From NCBI GenBank assembly GCA_944325865.1, contig CALVBS010000006.1, positions 62,001 through 126,000 on the forward strand: a DNA stretch of 64,000 nucleotides. Direction: 5' to 3'. Positions 53,057 to 60,932 of the stretch are shown here, piece by piece. The notes beneath the pieces are model-generated. The model was not told the origin of the DNA. It made no database searches and saw only the letters and a program-made list of their open reading frames with translations. The translations under genes and the position numbers were made by a program. Within the stretch, counting starts at the first letter, position 1, and each line of letters opens with the position of its first letter. The stretch is from Candidatus Gastranaerophilales bacterium (lineage in GTDB: Bacteria; Cyanobacteriota; Vampirovibrionia; Gastranaerophilales; Gastranaerophilaceae).

Positions 53057-54509
53057 TCAGTTCCATGACGGTGAAACGTTAAGACAGCAGCGAAATCTTA
53101 CCGCACCGCAGAAAAGAACAAATGCATATACAAAAGAAGGCGTTGTTGTAAATAATTTCATAAAGGACGGAAAAAACAGCGTTAATATGGATGAAATGTA
53201 TGATACGCTTGTTATTTCCGATAATGTTAAAATGCCTTCTTATCTTAATGAAAATATAAGTTCAAAAGAAAAAAGTCTGATACCGATAAGCGGAGTTGCT
53301 GTTGGTGTAATGGGAGCGGTAGGATTGCTGACTGCTTTTATCCGGAAAAATGCCGGTGTTAATATGGAAATTGAACGCAAACATCTTGAAAAACTGCCTT
53401 CAACTACAAGAAATGTTGCGATTAATCAGGAAACCCATCAGGCAATTTACAGAATGATAAGAAACCCTACCCGAAAAACAATTCTTGCCGGAAGCGGTGT
53501 ACTAGCCCTTACTTCTATGGCGTTTATGGGAAAAACTTTTTTTGACGGGTTTAAAGAAGTCTGGGTAAAGAAAAAAGAAGCCGATATTCAAAAAAATCTT
53601 CAGGAAAATCTGATTGATATTGAAACACGCTCGTTCAGCGGAAAAATTCAGATTATAAGGAGTATGCTATCCCAAAGAGCAAAAGAGTTTGAAAAATATG
53701 TTTCCGGCAGCAATAATATCAAAACCTTTGCCGGTATATCCTTTGGTGAAGGGAAATTTTCTAAAGATAAAAAAGACGGTTCTTTGAAATATTTCCTTCT
53801 CGGTGCAGGAACTGTTGCATCAATTATCGGACTCGGGTTCTGGTCTATGAAAAACCTGAACGCCGGCAAAAAATATCTTGATCAGAGTATTAAAAATAAA
53901 AAGAATATTATAAATGAAATTATAAAGACTTCAAAAGATTCTTCAAAAGATGCTGACAAAATGACTCTGAAAACTCTGTTTAACGAAATTGATGCCTCAA
54001 AAGAATATATACAGGATTCTTTGCAGAAGCTCAACTGGAAACATGAAGAAATAGAAGATTTTACAAAAGAAGTCTTTAAAGCAACCGCAAAAGTCAATGA
54101 AGCAATGGGCGGCGACGGCTCTGACAAAACGACTTTCTATTCACATGTTGATGATTACAGGGCTCACCTTTTTAATTATCTGCTTAATACGGATAACAAA
54201 CAGTTCAAGCAGTTGTTTTTCGGTATAACAGGGCTTACTGCAATAAGTTACGGAGGTAAGCTTGCAGGAGAGGCAATTAAAGAAGTTCAGGTTAAGAAAA
54301 TTAATGCAGAAACTGAGATTAACCTGCAAAATCGCCTTGTTTCAACAGAGCTCAGAAACTTCAAATCGAAAAAAGATGCTGCTATTCAACCTCTTGTTGA
54401 AGAATTTTACCGTCAGGCTGCAAACGGAAAACCTAAAGAAGAATTGAAGGTTATGGCAGATAATATATTATTTGAAATTAAAAACGGTCCTCCGTTTGTT
54501 TATTCATAA
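53046..54509 (+). CDS. Multi-pass membrane protein with internal duplication, 487 aa
   Basis: Unknown. Hydrophobic segments lie at about 78-98, 145-162, 245-268 and 385-405. Residues 162-200 and 404-442 are repeats: both have KEV-x-VKK, an A-[DE] pair, N-L-Q, and E-x-R-[SN]-F-x-x-K. Each repeat follows a membrane segment, so the protein looks like two copies of a helix-plus-charged-arm unit separated by a soluble middle (270-370) with lysine-rich coiled coil. It overlaps the gene before it by 11 bp, and the next gene starts 19 bp later. Not recognisable as a known transporter. Confidence 0.7.
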   Translation: MNVNQFHDGETLRQQRNLTAPQKRTNAYTKEGVVVNNFIKDGKNSVNMDEMYDTLVISDNVKMPSYLNENISSKEKSLIPISGVAVGVMGAVGLLTAFIRKNAGVNMEIERKHLEKLPSTTRNVAINQETHQAIYRMIRNPTRKTILAGSGVLALTSMAFMGKTFFDGFKEVWVKKKEADIQKNLQENLIDIETRSFSGKIQIIRSMLSQRAKEFEKYVSGSNNIKTFAGISFGEGKFSKDKKDGSLKYFLLGAGTVASIIGLGFWSMKNLNAGKKYLDQSIKNKKNIINEIIKTSKDSSKDADKMTLKTLFNEIDASKEYIQDSLQKLNWKHEEIEDFTKEVFKATAKVNEAMGGDGSDKTTFYSHVDDYRAHLFNYLLNTDNKQFKQLFFGITGLTAISYGGKLAGEAIKEVQVKKINAETEINLQNRLVSTELRNFKSKKDAAIQPLVEEFYRQAANGKPKEELKVMADNILFEIKNGPPFVYS

Positions 54510-54528
54510 AGGTATGGAGGAGGAATAT

Positions 54529-55044
54529 ATGCCGATTAATCTTATGTTACAGCCTCTGGTGCAGTTAAATAGCCAGCCATCTCAACTTAATTCAAATCTT
54601 CAGCCGATTAACGGTATGAATGTAAATTGTGTGGCTATGCCGGTTTCGCAAAGAAACTACTGCCTTTTTAATCAAACTAAGGTAGATTTTTTTGTAAAAC
54701 AGAAAGAGGCCGGGCTTCCATATCTTAAGGAGGTTCTCAAACATTCAAATAATGAGGCTCAAATAACCGAAACTTTATATATATTAAACAGAATGCAGGA
54801 TAGCGGAACTAAAGGTATAGACAAAATGTACCCATTACTGTCACGTTTTAACGGTACAAATTCTCCGAATATACAGACATTTTTGGCAGGAATATACAGG
54901 AAAATACAGGTTCCTGATGCCTTTGGCCCGCTTGTTGCCATGTTAATCCGAAATTCTATAAAACCGCCGCAGGCATGTTTTGATCCGAATGAAGAAGTTG
55001 GAGGAGCAATACTTGCTTACCTTTCAGACCGTTTTAGAAATTAG
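54529..55044 (+). CDS. Hypothetical helical-repeat protein, 171 aa
   Basis: Unknown. A low-complexity Q/N/L N-terminus (about 1-35) is followed by paired helices that read like HEAT-type repeats (VDFFVKQKEAGLPYLKEVLK, QITETLYILNRMQDSG, NIQTFLAGIYRKIQ, AFGPLVAMLIRNS). The open frame extends upstream into the preceding gene, but the ATG at 54529 has GGAGGAGG at the right distance. Third gene of the cobalamin-leader operon, 19 bp after the second; probably a soluble partner. Confidence 0.7.
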   Translation: MPINLMLQPLVQLNSQPSQLNSNLQPINGMNVNCVAMPVSQRNYCLFNQTKVDFFVKQKEAGLPYLKEVLKHSNNEAQITETLYILNRMQDSGTKGIDKMYPLLSRFNGTNSPNIQTFLAGIYRKIQVPDAFGPLVAMLIRNSIKPPQACFDPNEEVGGAILAYLSDRFRN

Positions 55045-55092
55045 TTTAATTTATTAAATGTTACAAAAACTTTACATAACTACTCAAAAATT

Positions 55093-55120
55093 TAAAGTTT
55101 AAATCCCATAATACCGATAA
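55093..55120 (+). promoter_or_regulatory. Sigma28-like promoter candidate upstream of the 335-aa SASQAR protein
   Basis: TAAAGTTT (55093-55100), 12 bp, ACCGATAA (55113-55120); only one base differs from GCCGATAA. Compare 37219-37246. Confidence 0.45.
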
Positions 55121-55160
55121 CATGCATGTAAGCACAAAGTAAGAAAGGAACTAGGCAAAG

Positions 55161-56168
55161 ATGGGAATGTCCGCTTCACAAGCTAGATTTTTGGGTCTGA
55201 CGGCTCGAAAAACTAACGTTGAATATGAAGGACAGCAGGTTAACCAGCAGCGTACCTCGTTAGCTAATGAATCTGCCAACTTCTACAACGACCTTCTCGG
55301 CATGACCGTTCCGGTTCCTCCGTCAGTTGATGATTATACCAAAACAGTTTATACGTTTGAAGATGGTGCTTTGACTAATGAAATTACTTCATTAATTGCA
55401 CAGGCAGACGGTTTCTACACTGTAAGTTATCTGTCAAAATGGCAGGAAGATTTTACGCCTGTTGCAGCTGCATCTACAATTATTACAGAAATTAATAATG
55501 GTGCAAGTTATGCTGTTGGTACCCATGAGTTAAGAGTATTGGGTTCACTGGATCCTTCAATAGAAGATCCTGAAGACCAGCAGAAAAAACAGGTTGAAGA
55601 GCTTGCTTGGAAGGCACTTCTTGAAGAAAAATATAATAACGGTGAAGAATGTGACTGGTTTGTAAGATACGTTACGAATACAGAAACCGGTAAGGAAACA
55701 CCTTTCTTCTACAAGGTTACTGATGTTCAAAATGCTGAATATGATGATAAAACAGGTCAGTCCTTGTCAAATATTAACGGCTACAGTATCGGTAGTGCCC
55801 AGAGAGTAGAAGAGTTTAAAGCAATTCAGGGCTGCAAAGTTGAGAAAGATACATCCGGCAGATTTATTTCAATCAGTATTCCTGATGCAAACGGCGTTAT
55901 GATTGAGTATCCTTTGACAACAAATACAGAAACCGATCAGGAAGCTTATCAGGATGCTATGAACGAATATGAACACGAAAAATATCTTTACGATCAGGCA
56001 ATTCAGGATATTAACGCAAAAATTGAAATCGTTCAGGCAGAAGATAAAAACCTTGAATTACGTTTGAAACAGTTAGATACAGAACAGGATGCAATTCAAA
56101 CAGAAATGGATGCGGTACAAAAAGTTATTGAAAAGAACGTAGAATCAACATTTAAAACTTTCGGATAA
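55161..56168 (+). CDS. SASQAR-family protein, 335 aa, unknown function
   Basis: Starts MGMSASQARFLGLTARKTN, continuing VEYEGQQVNQQRTSLANES, a coiled-coil-prone N-terminus. A variable middle (80-250) carries no known motif. The C-terminal coiled coil (EKYLYDQAIQDINAKIEIVQ) ends LDTEQDAIQTEMD then EKNVESTFKTFG. It is a paralogue of the 566-aa protein at 37301 at both ends. No signal peptide; the terminal coiled coils suggest a polymerising or bundle-forming structural protein. A terminator follows 118 bp later. Confidence 0.75.
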   Translation: MGMSASQARFLGLTARKTNVEYEGQQVNQQRTSLANESANFYNDLLGMTVPVPPSVDDYTKTVYTFEDGALTNEITSLIAQADGFYTVSYLSKWQEDFTPVAAASTIITEINNGASYAVGTHELRVLGSLDPSIEDPEDQQKKQVEELAWKALLEEKYNNGEECDWFVRYVTNTETGKETPFFYKVTDVQNAEYDDKTGQSLSNINGYSIGSAQRVEEFKAIQGCKVEKDTSGRFISISIPDANGVMIEYPLTTNTETDQEAYQDAMNEYEHEKYLYDQAIQDINAKIEIVQAEDKNLELRLKQLDTEQDAIQTEMDAVQKVIEKNVESTFKTFG

Positions 56169-56286
56169 TAAGTACATTCGAAACATATATAAAGAAAAAC
56201 TGAATATACATAAAATAGTTTTGCGATTATGTATATTCAAAAGAAAAGATTTTCCTTTCCTTTTTCCTTTTTCCTATTAATTTTCC

Positions 56287-56318
56287 AACGACGAACTGAA
56301 AAGTGAGTCGTTTTTTTT
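56287..56318 (+). terminator. Terminator after the SASQAR gene
   Basis: AACGAC/GTCGTT stem with an inner ACT/AGT pairing and a run of eight T. Confidence 0.85.
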
Positions 56319-56377
56319 ATCTTAAATACGAAAAAAAATCAAACCGGTAAGCGTTTTCCCTTTAATATTTACTTTTG

Positions 56378-56386
56378 TGCTATTAT
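56378..56386 (+). promoter_or_regulatory. Extended -10 placed for a leaderless transcript (polyprenyl synthase)
   Basis: TGCTATTAT ends 6 bp before the ATG at 56393, the same geometry as at 1564 and 60921. No ribosome-binding site is visible. Confidence 0.55.
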
Positions 56387-56392
56387 AAAATT

Positions 56393-57262
56393 ATGTTTAA
56401 TGCGGAAAGCTATAAAAAAATTTCCGATATTGTAAGAGGAGATGTTGAAACTACAGAAAAACTTATAGGTAAGACTGTTCCGGAAGGAAATAGTCTTTAT
56501 GAAAGTTTGTTTGACTTTGTAATGGCACCGTCGAAAAGAATTCGTTCTGTCTTGACATTTTTATATCTCAGAGCGAGAGGTTTTGAGATTAACAGAGATG
56601 TATATGAAATATTGGCACTTGTAGAACTTATTCATAATGCATCGCTTATCCATGATGATGTTATAGATAATGATGCTGTCAGAAGAAATACGCAATCAAT
56701 CAATGCGAAATTTAATAACAAAATAGCGGTTATTTCCGGAGATTATTTATTAGCAATGGTGATGAAAAAATTAACGGATATAGGAAAGATTGAGTTATTT
56801 AAAATTTTTTCGAAAACGATTCGCTGCATGTGTGAAGGCGAGCTTAACCAGTATATAAATTTAAACAGAATTACTTCTCTTGATAATTATATTGAAAAAA
56901 CATATAAGAAAACGGGTTCTCTGTTTGAGGCGGCCGTTACTTCTGCCGTTTTTACCGTAAACGGAAAAATGGATGAAGCTTCTGGTGAGTTTGGCAGGAA
57001 TTTCGGTATTGCATTTCAGATTAATGATGATTTGGAAAATGTTATTAATGATTCCAGGGATATAGCTGACGGAATTTATAATGCACCGGTTATCTTTTCC
57101 GGAGATAAAAACATTACGGAAACAGGTATTGAAAAAACAAAGATTTTATTGAATAATTATTTAGACAATACCCGCAGGTGTATCGAATATTTAGACGATA
57201 GTGTGTATAAGTCAATGATTTTGGAGCTTTTAGATTTATTCAATGGACACAGAATTAATTAA
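56393..57262 (+). CDS. Polyprenyl (trans-isoprenyl) diphosphate synthase
   Basis: 289 residues. The first aspartate-rich motif is HDDVIDND (about residue 88) and the second is FQINDDLEN (about 212), where the usual final Asp of DDxxD is Asn. GDYLLA, KTGSLFEAA and the SKRIRSVL start segment fit the family. It chains isopentenyl diphosphates for quinones, carotenoids or a carrier; length cannot be predicted. An upstream TTG would add six residues but is part of the promoter. It overlaps lepB by 20 bp. Confidence 0.9.
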   Translation: MFNAESYKKISDIVRGDVETTEKLIGKTVPEGNSLYESLFDFVMAPSKRIRSVLTFLYLRARGFEINRDVYEILALVELIHNASLIHDDVIDNDAVRRNTQSINAKFNNKIAVISGDYLLAMVMKKLTDIGKIELFKIFSKTIRCMCEGELNQYINLNRITSLDNYIEKTYKKTGSLFEAAVTSAVFTVNGKMDEASGEFGRNFGIAFQINDDLENVINDSRDIADGIYNAPVIFSGDKNITETGIEKTKILLNNYLDNTRRCIEYLDDSVYKSMILELLDLFNGHRIN

Positions 57263-57911
57263 AAATAAATTTTTGCATTGGTACGAAAAAAATCGTCCTG
57301 CAATAAAAGAAACAGTAGAAACCGTAGTATTTGTCGTTGTTATGGTAATTATAATAAGGTTTTTTGTAGGAGAAATCAGATGGATTCCGTCGGGTTCAAT
57401 GCGGCCTACCTTAATGGAAGGTGACAGAATTTTTGTTGAAAGATTTTCACGATTTTATGCAGAACCTAAACGCGGAGATATTATGGTCTTTTATCCGCCT
57501 TTTGAACAACTGAAAAATTCTCCCGGAAAAGTTTTTGCCCGTCTGACAGGCTTTTTCTGTAAAGATATAGCCTATATAAAAAGAGTTGTCGGGCTGCCGG
57601 GTGAAAAATACGAAGTTAAGGCGGATGAATACGGTAAATATACGGTTTATATTAATGATAAACCGCTTAATGAACCTTATATAAAAAGTCCTTACGACTA
57701 TACTCCATGTACCGAGGCAATGAACTGCGGGCCTGCAGTTATTCCGGAGGGACATTATCTTATGCTCGGTGATAACAGAGGAAATTCTCAAGACGGGCGA
57801 TACTGGGGGCTTTTGCCGAAAGACAGGTTTATAGGTAAGGCTGTTTTTGTTTTCTGGCCTTTTACAAGAGCAAAATCTCTTACGAATCAGTCTGCTAATT
57901 ATAAAGAATAG
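57243..57911 (+). CDS. lepB: Signal peptidase I
   Basis: Cleaves signal peptides at the outer face of the inner membrane. 222 residues: one membrane helix (about 24-42), catalytic Ser in IPSGSMRPTL (Ser52), catalytic Lys in AYIKRVVGLPGE (about Lys113) and the box E region MLGDNRGNSQDGRYWG. An insert with FFCKDI and CTEAMNC cysteines precedes or follows the Lys box. It overlaps the polyprenyl synthase gene by 20 bp, so translation is coupled. Confidence 0.95.
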   Translation: MDTELIKNKFLHWYEKNRPAIKETVETVVFVVVMVIIIRFFVGEIRWIPSGSMRPTLMEGDRIFVERFSRFYAEPKRGDIMVFYPPFEQLKNSPGKVFARLTGFFCKDIAYIKRVVGLPGEKYEVKADEYGKYTVYINDKPLNEPYIKSPYDYTPCTEAMNCGPAVIPEGHYLMLGDNRGNSQDGRYWGLLPKDRFIGKAVFVFWPFTRAKSLTNQSANYKE

Positions 57912-58067
57912 TTGCGGGATAGTAATATATAAATTATGCGGTTTTTCTGCAAAATAATAATTTCATATATTTATACTAGCAATATTCTGAAAAATGTTAT
58001 ATAATAGGAATATAATATTTGATTAAAATGAAAAAATCATTAAGCTAGAGAGAAAAGGATGTTGAAA

Positions 58068-58871
58068 ATGAATAAGAAATTAGTTTTGTTATTAGCGGCT
58101 ATTTTCCTAACGGGTGCTGTAGGTGTTGATATTCCGGCAATGGCTGTATCGGGACCTTTCGGCTACGATCTTCAGAAAGATATTCACAGAAACAAGATTA
58201 AAGAAAAAGAACAAAAGAAAAAAGCCGAGCAAAATACCGGAAGTGAACAAGCTGCAGAACCAGTAAACGTAAATGTTACCGATGATGATATTTTTGTTTC
58301 TTCAATAGATTTTAACAAAGTTTATTATCCTAATGCATCTATGAAAAGTGCTGTTACAAAGTATAAAAAAGGTAACTACACCGGCTGTCTTCAGGAACTA
58401 TATACTTTAGTAAAGAAAAATCCTAATAATGCTCTGGCTTATTATTACGTTGGTATGGCTTATACAAAAGTTGGTGCTGTGGAACCGGCTAAAGCTGCGT
58501 ATCAAAAAGTTATCAATCTGAATACAAATGATGTTCTTGTTGACTATGCAAAACGCGGAAGAAACTGCCTTACAGACGGAGTATCCTGTGCTGCAGGCGG
58601 AATCCAGATTGGTGCAGATGATGGTACAATGGATGATTTGGATAAATTCATTGCCGCACCTTACGGAAACGGTATGTCTCCTGAAATGACTGAACAATAC
58701 AGACAGCAACAGCTTGATGCTATTCAAAACAAAATTAATAACGGTAAAACTTTAAGTCCGGAAGATGTACAAAGATTAAAAGAACTTCAGAATAAGTCAG
58801 AAGTATTGACTGGCAACCTTATTGCCATGTCTGACGGGGAAAAAAAAAGCCTTCAGATAAAGAAGTATTAG
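58068..58871 (+). CDS. Secreted TPR protein, 5' part (frame broken at an A9 tract)
   Basis: A signal peptide (NKKLVLLLAAIFLTGAVGVDI, up to PAMA) is followed by a charged linker and a tetratricopeptide pair: YKKGNYTGCLQELYTLVKKN and ALAYYYVGMAYTKVGAVEPA. Then comes a polar region with coiled coil (QLDAIQNKINNGKTLSPED). The ATG at 58068 has AAAGG 9 nt away; the one at 58059 is too close. The frame ends in a short out-of-context tail (KKSLQIKKY) just past nine A (58840-58848), while the next frame continues sensibly. Probably one gene with the following fragment. Confidence 0.75.
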   Translation: MNKKLVLLLAAIFLTGAVGVDIPAMAVSGPFGYDLQKDIHRNKIKEKEQKKKAEQNTGSEQAAEPVNVNVTDDDIFVSSIDFNKVYYPNASMKSAVTKYKKGNYTGCLQELYTLVKKNPNNALAYYYVGMAYTKVGAVEPAKAAYQKVINLNTNDVLVDYAKRGRNCLTDGVSCAAGGIQIGADDGTMDDLDKFIAAPYGNGMSPEMTEQYRQQQLDAIQNKINNGKTLSPEDVQRLKELQNKSEVLTGNLIAMSDGEKKSLQIKKY

Positions 58872-59179
58872 AGGCTATAGATGTTTTGAAGAGAGCGGGA
58901 GTGAATATTTCTGCTGAAACTTCAACTCAGGATACACAGCCTGATCAAGTTTCAACGGCACCGCAGATGACTTATACTCCCGATCCTCAAATACAGCAGA
59001 TGACAATGATGCTTAACGGCGGCAATAACGGATATAACGATCCTATGATGAATATGCTGCCTTATATGATGAAGGACGAGGGCAAAAATATTGATCCTCA
59101 GGTTATGCAGGCAATCATGACAAATTCCATGATGAACAGCATTAACGGAATGAATAATTTTAATAATAATAACTATTAA
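58850..59179 (+). CDS. 3' part of the TPR protein, in the shifted frame
   Basis: Open through the A9 tract, this frame reads PSDKEVLEAIDVLKRAGVNI and continues for about 90 residues of Q/P/M/N-rich sequence (DPQIQQMTMMLNGG, ending NNFNNNNY). It has no start codon with a ribosome-binding site; a TTG at 58886 is the only candidate. Deleting one A in the tract would join it to the 58068 frame as SDGEKKPSDKEVL. It is either an assembly error, a natural slippage site, or a mutation. Confidence 0.6.
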   Translation, partial: PSDKEVLEAIDVLKRAGVNISAETSTQDTQPDQVSTAPQMTYTPDPQIQQMTMMLNGGNNGYNDPMMNMLPYMMKDEGKNIDPQVMQAIMTNSMMNSINGMNNFNNNNY

Positions 59180-59183
59180 TCTT

Positions 59184-59780
59184 ATGATTATGAACTATAA
59201 AAATGCAAAAGATAAACTGTTGGCATCCGATATATCTGGATGCCTGCAGTTTTTTAAATCTAACGGATATATTCTTGAAGCTGCATATTGTGAACTCTTA
59301 AATGATAATCTTGATGAGGCACTTATTCTTTTTGAATCCATAAGTGATTTTGATACCAGAGCCGGCTGGGGTGTATTTATCTGTAAATTAATATCCGGTA
59401 ATGCTGATAAATATCCGACATATCTTCAGCTGCGTAATTTTTTAGAAATAGATTTGGATATTTTGATTAAACATTTTAAGGGTGATTATGTACAGACTAT
59501 TTTAAAATACGCAGATTGGATGTGTAGAATTAATCCCGAAGTGCATAAGTTTATAGGCAGAGTACTCATAAATAACGGTATAGAAGAGTATGGCAGAATG
59601 TATTTAATGGCAGCTAAGGAGTATTTTTTTCATGATCCTGAACTTCATTATATGCTTGCGGTTGAGTTTTTAAAGCAGAAAGATGTGAAATCTGCTATAG
59701 ATTCACTCCATACATGTCTGAAAGTTTTGCCGGGATATTTTCCTGCTATTAATATGCTAAGAAATTTAAACTTGAATTGA
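59184..59780 (+). CDS. TPR-like protein, 198 aa
   Basis: Helical repeats without a signal peptide: LASDISGCLQFFKSNGYILE, LEAAYCELLNDNLDEALILF, YILAV-type pairs and a C-terminal TPR (HYMLAVEFLKQKDVKSAIDS, CLKVLPGYFPAINML). It begins 4 bp after the preceding stop without a ribosome-binding site, so it is translationally coupled. It may act with the secreted TPR protein, but cytoplasmic placement is expected. Starts at 59184 or 59190 are both possible. Confidence 0.7.
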   Translation: MIMNYKNAKDKLLASDISGCLQFFKSNGYILEAAYCELLNDNLDEALILFESISDFDTRAGWGVFICKLISGNADKYPTYLQLRNFLEIDLDILIKHFKGDYVQTILKYADWMCRINPEVHKFIGRVLINNGIEEYGRMYLMAAKEYFFHDPELHYMLAVEFLKQKDVKSAIDSLHTCLKVLPGYFPAINMLRNLNLN

Positions 59781-59846
59781 TAATATAAATTGTTTATGTT
59801 ACACTTGTAACGGATTTACCCGACAGAAGGCTAAGGAGAATGATTG

Positions 59847-60896
59847 ATGATTATAATAATGGAGCGTAATGCCACAAAGGTTCAAAAGCTGCGTGTAATT
59901 GATTTATTAAAGGATAACGGATTTGAGGTGAGATGCAATGAAGGAGATGTGCATACCGTTATTGATGCTCTTGGTGATAAAACATCGTTGACACCCGGCA
60001 GACTTGCGGCATTGGAAGGCGTAAAAGAAGTAAAAGTTATAAGAGAACCTTTCCGGTTAGCTTCAAGAGACAGAAAAGAAGAAGATACTGTTATTGAATT
60101 TCATAACGGAGTTAAAATAGGCGGCGATAACAAACCTGTTTTTATGGTCGGACCGTGTTCTGTAGAAGATGATTACAACGGGCTTTTGAAGGTGGCGAAA
60201 GCTGCAAAAGAAATGGGATGTGAATTTTTACGCGGCGGTGCATTCAAACCGAGAACTTCTCCTTACGATTTTCAAGGATATGGAGAAAAGGCTTTGCAGT
60301 TCTTAAGAAAGGCTGCTGATGCTACAGGATTATTGACGGTTTCTGAAATTATGGATGCTTCAGATTTGGATATGATGTGCAAGTATGTTGATGTTCTGCA
60401 AATCGGAGCAAGAAATGTACAGAATTTCAAATTACTGCATGCTGTCGGAAAATGCAATAAGCCGGTGATTCTTAAACGCGGTTTATCCAGCACGATAAGA
60501 GAGTTCCTGCTTGCTGCGGAACACATTTTATACTATGGAAACCAGAATGTAATCTTGTGTGAACGCGGGATAAGAAGTTTTGACAGTGCTTTTACACGTA
60601 ATGTTATGGACATTGCGTCGATTCCGGTTATAAAAAAATATTCACACCTTCCTATTATAGTTGATCCGAGTCATGGCACTGGTCAGAGATATTTAATTGA
60701 ACCCATGGCTAAGGCTGGATTGGTTGTCGGGGCTGACGGTGTGATGATAGAAGTTCACCACGATCCGGAATATGCATTATCAGATGGTAAACAAAGCCTT
60801 TCTATTCCTATGTTTAAAGATATAATGAAAAGACTTAACTCATTTAATAACAGGCTTCACTATGAGAAGACCTGTCTGTCAGCTAATGTAAAATAG
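59847..60896 (+). CDS. aroF: 3-deoxy-7-phosphoheptulonate (DAHP) synthase
   Basis: First step of the shikimate pathway: PEP + erythrose-4-P to DAHP. 349 residues. An N-terminal ferredoxin-like regulatory domain (about 1-70) is followed by the barrel with FMVGPCSVE, LRGGAFKPRTSPYDFQGYG, LQIGARNVQNF, VILKRGLSSTIREFLLAAE, ILCERGIRSF and VDPSHGTGQR, the type I-beta form. The TTG at 59844 is less likely than the ATG at 59847, which has AAGGAGA 7 nt away. A GTTACACTTGTAAC palindrome lies about 50 bp upstream. Confidence 0.96.
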   Translation: MIIIMERNATKVQKLRVIDLLKDNGFEVRCNEGDVHTVIDALGDKTSLTPGRLAALEGVKEVKVIREPFRLASRDRKEEDTVIEFHNGVKIGGDNKPVFMVGPCSVEDDYNGLLKVAKAAKEMGCEFLRGGAFKPRTSPYDFQGYGEKALQFLRKAADATGLLTVSEIMDASDLDMMCKYVDVLQIGARNVQNFKLLHAVGKCNKPVILKRGLSSTIREFLLAAEHILYYGNQNVILCERGIRSFDSAFTRNVMDIASIPVIKKYSHLPIIVDPSHGTGQRYLIEPMAKAGLVVGADGVMIEVHHDPEYALSDGKQSLSIPMFKDIMKRLNSFNNRLHYEKTCLSANVK

Positions 60897-60917
60897 GGAT
60901 GTGATTAGCACAATTTG

Positions 60918-60926
60918 TGTTATAAT
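60918..60926 (+). promoter_or_regulatory. Extended -10 placed for a leaderless transcript (TPR gene)
   Basis: TGTTATAAT ends 6 bp before the ATG at 60933, in the wider TTTGTGTTATAAT wording. No ribosome-binding site. Confidence 0.55.
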
Positions 60927-60932
60927 TTTGAT

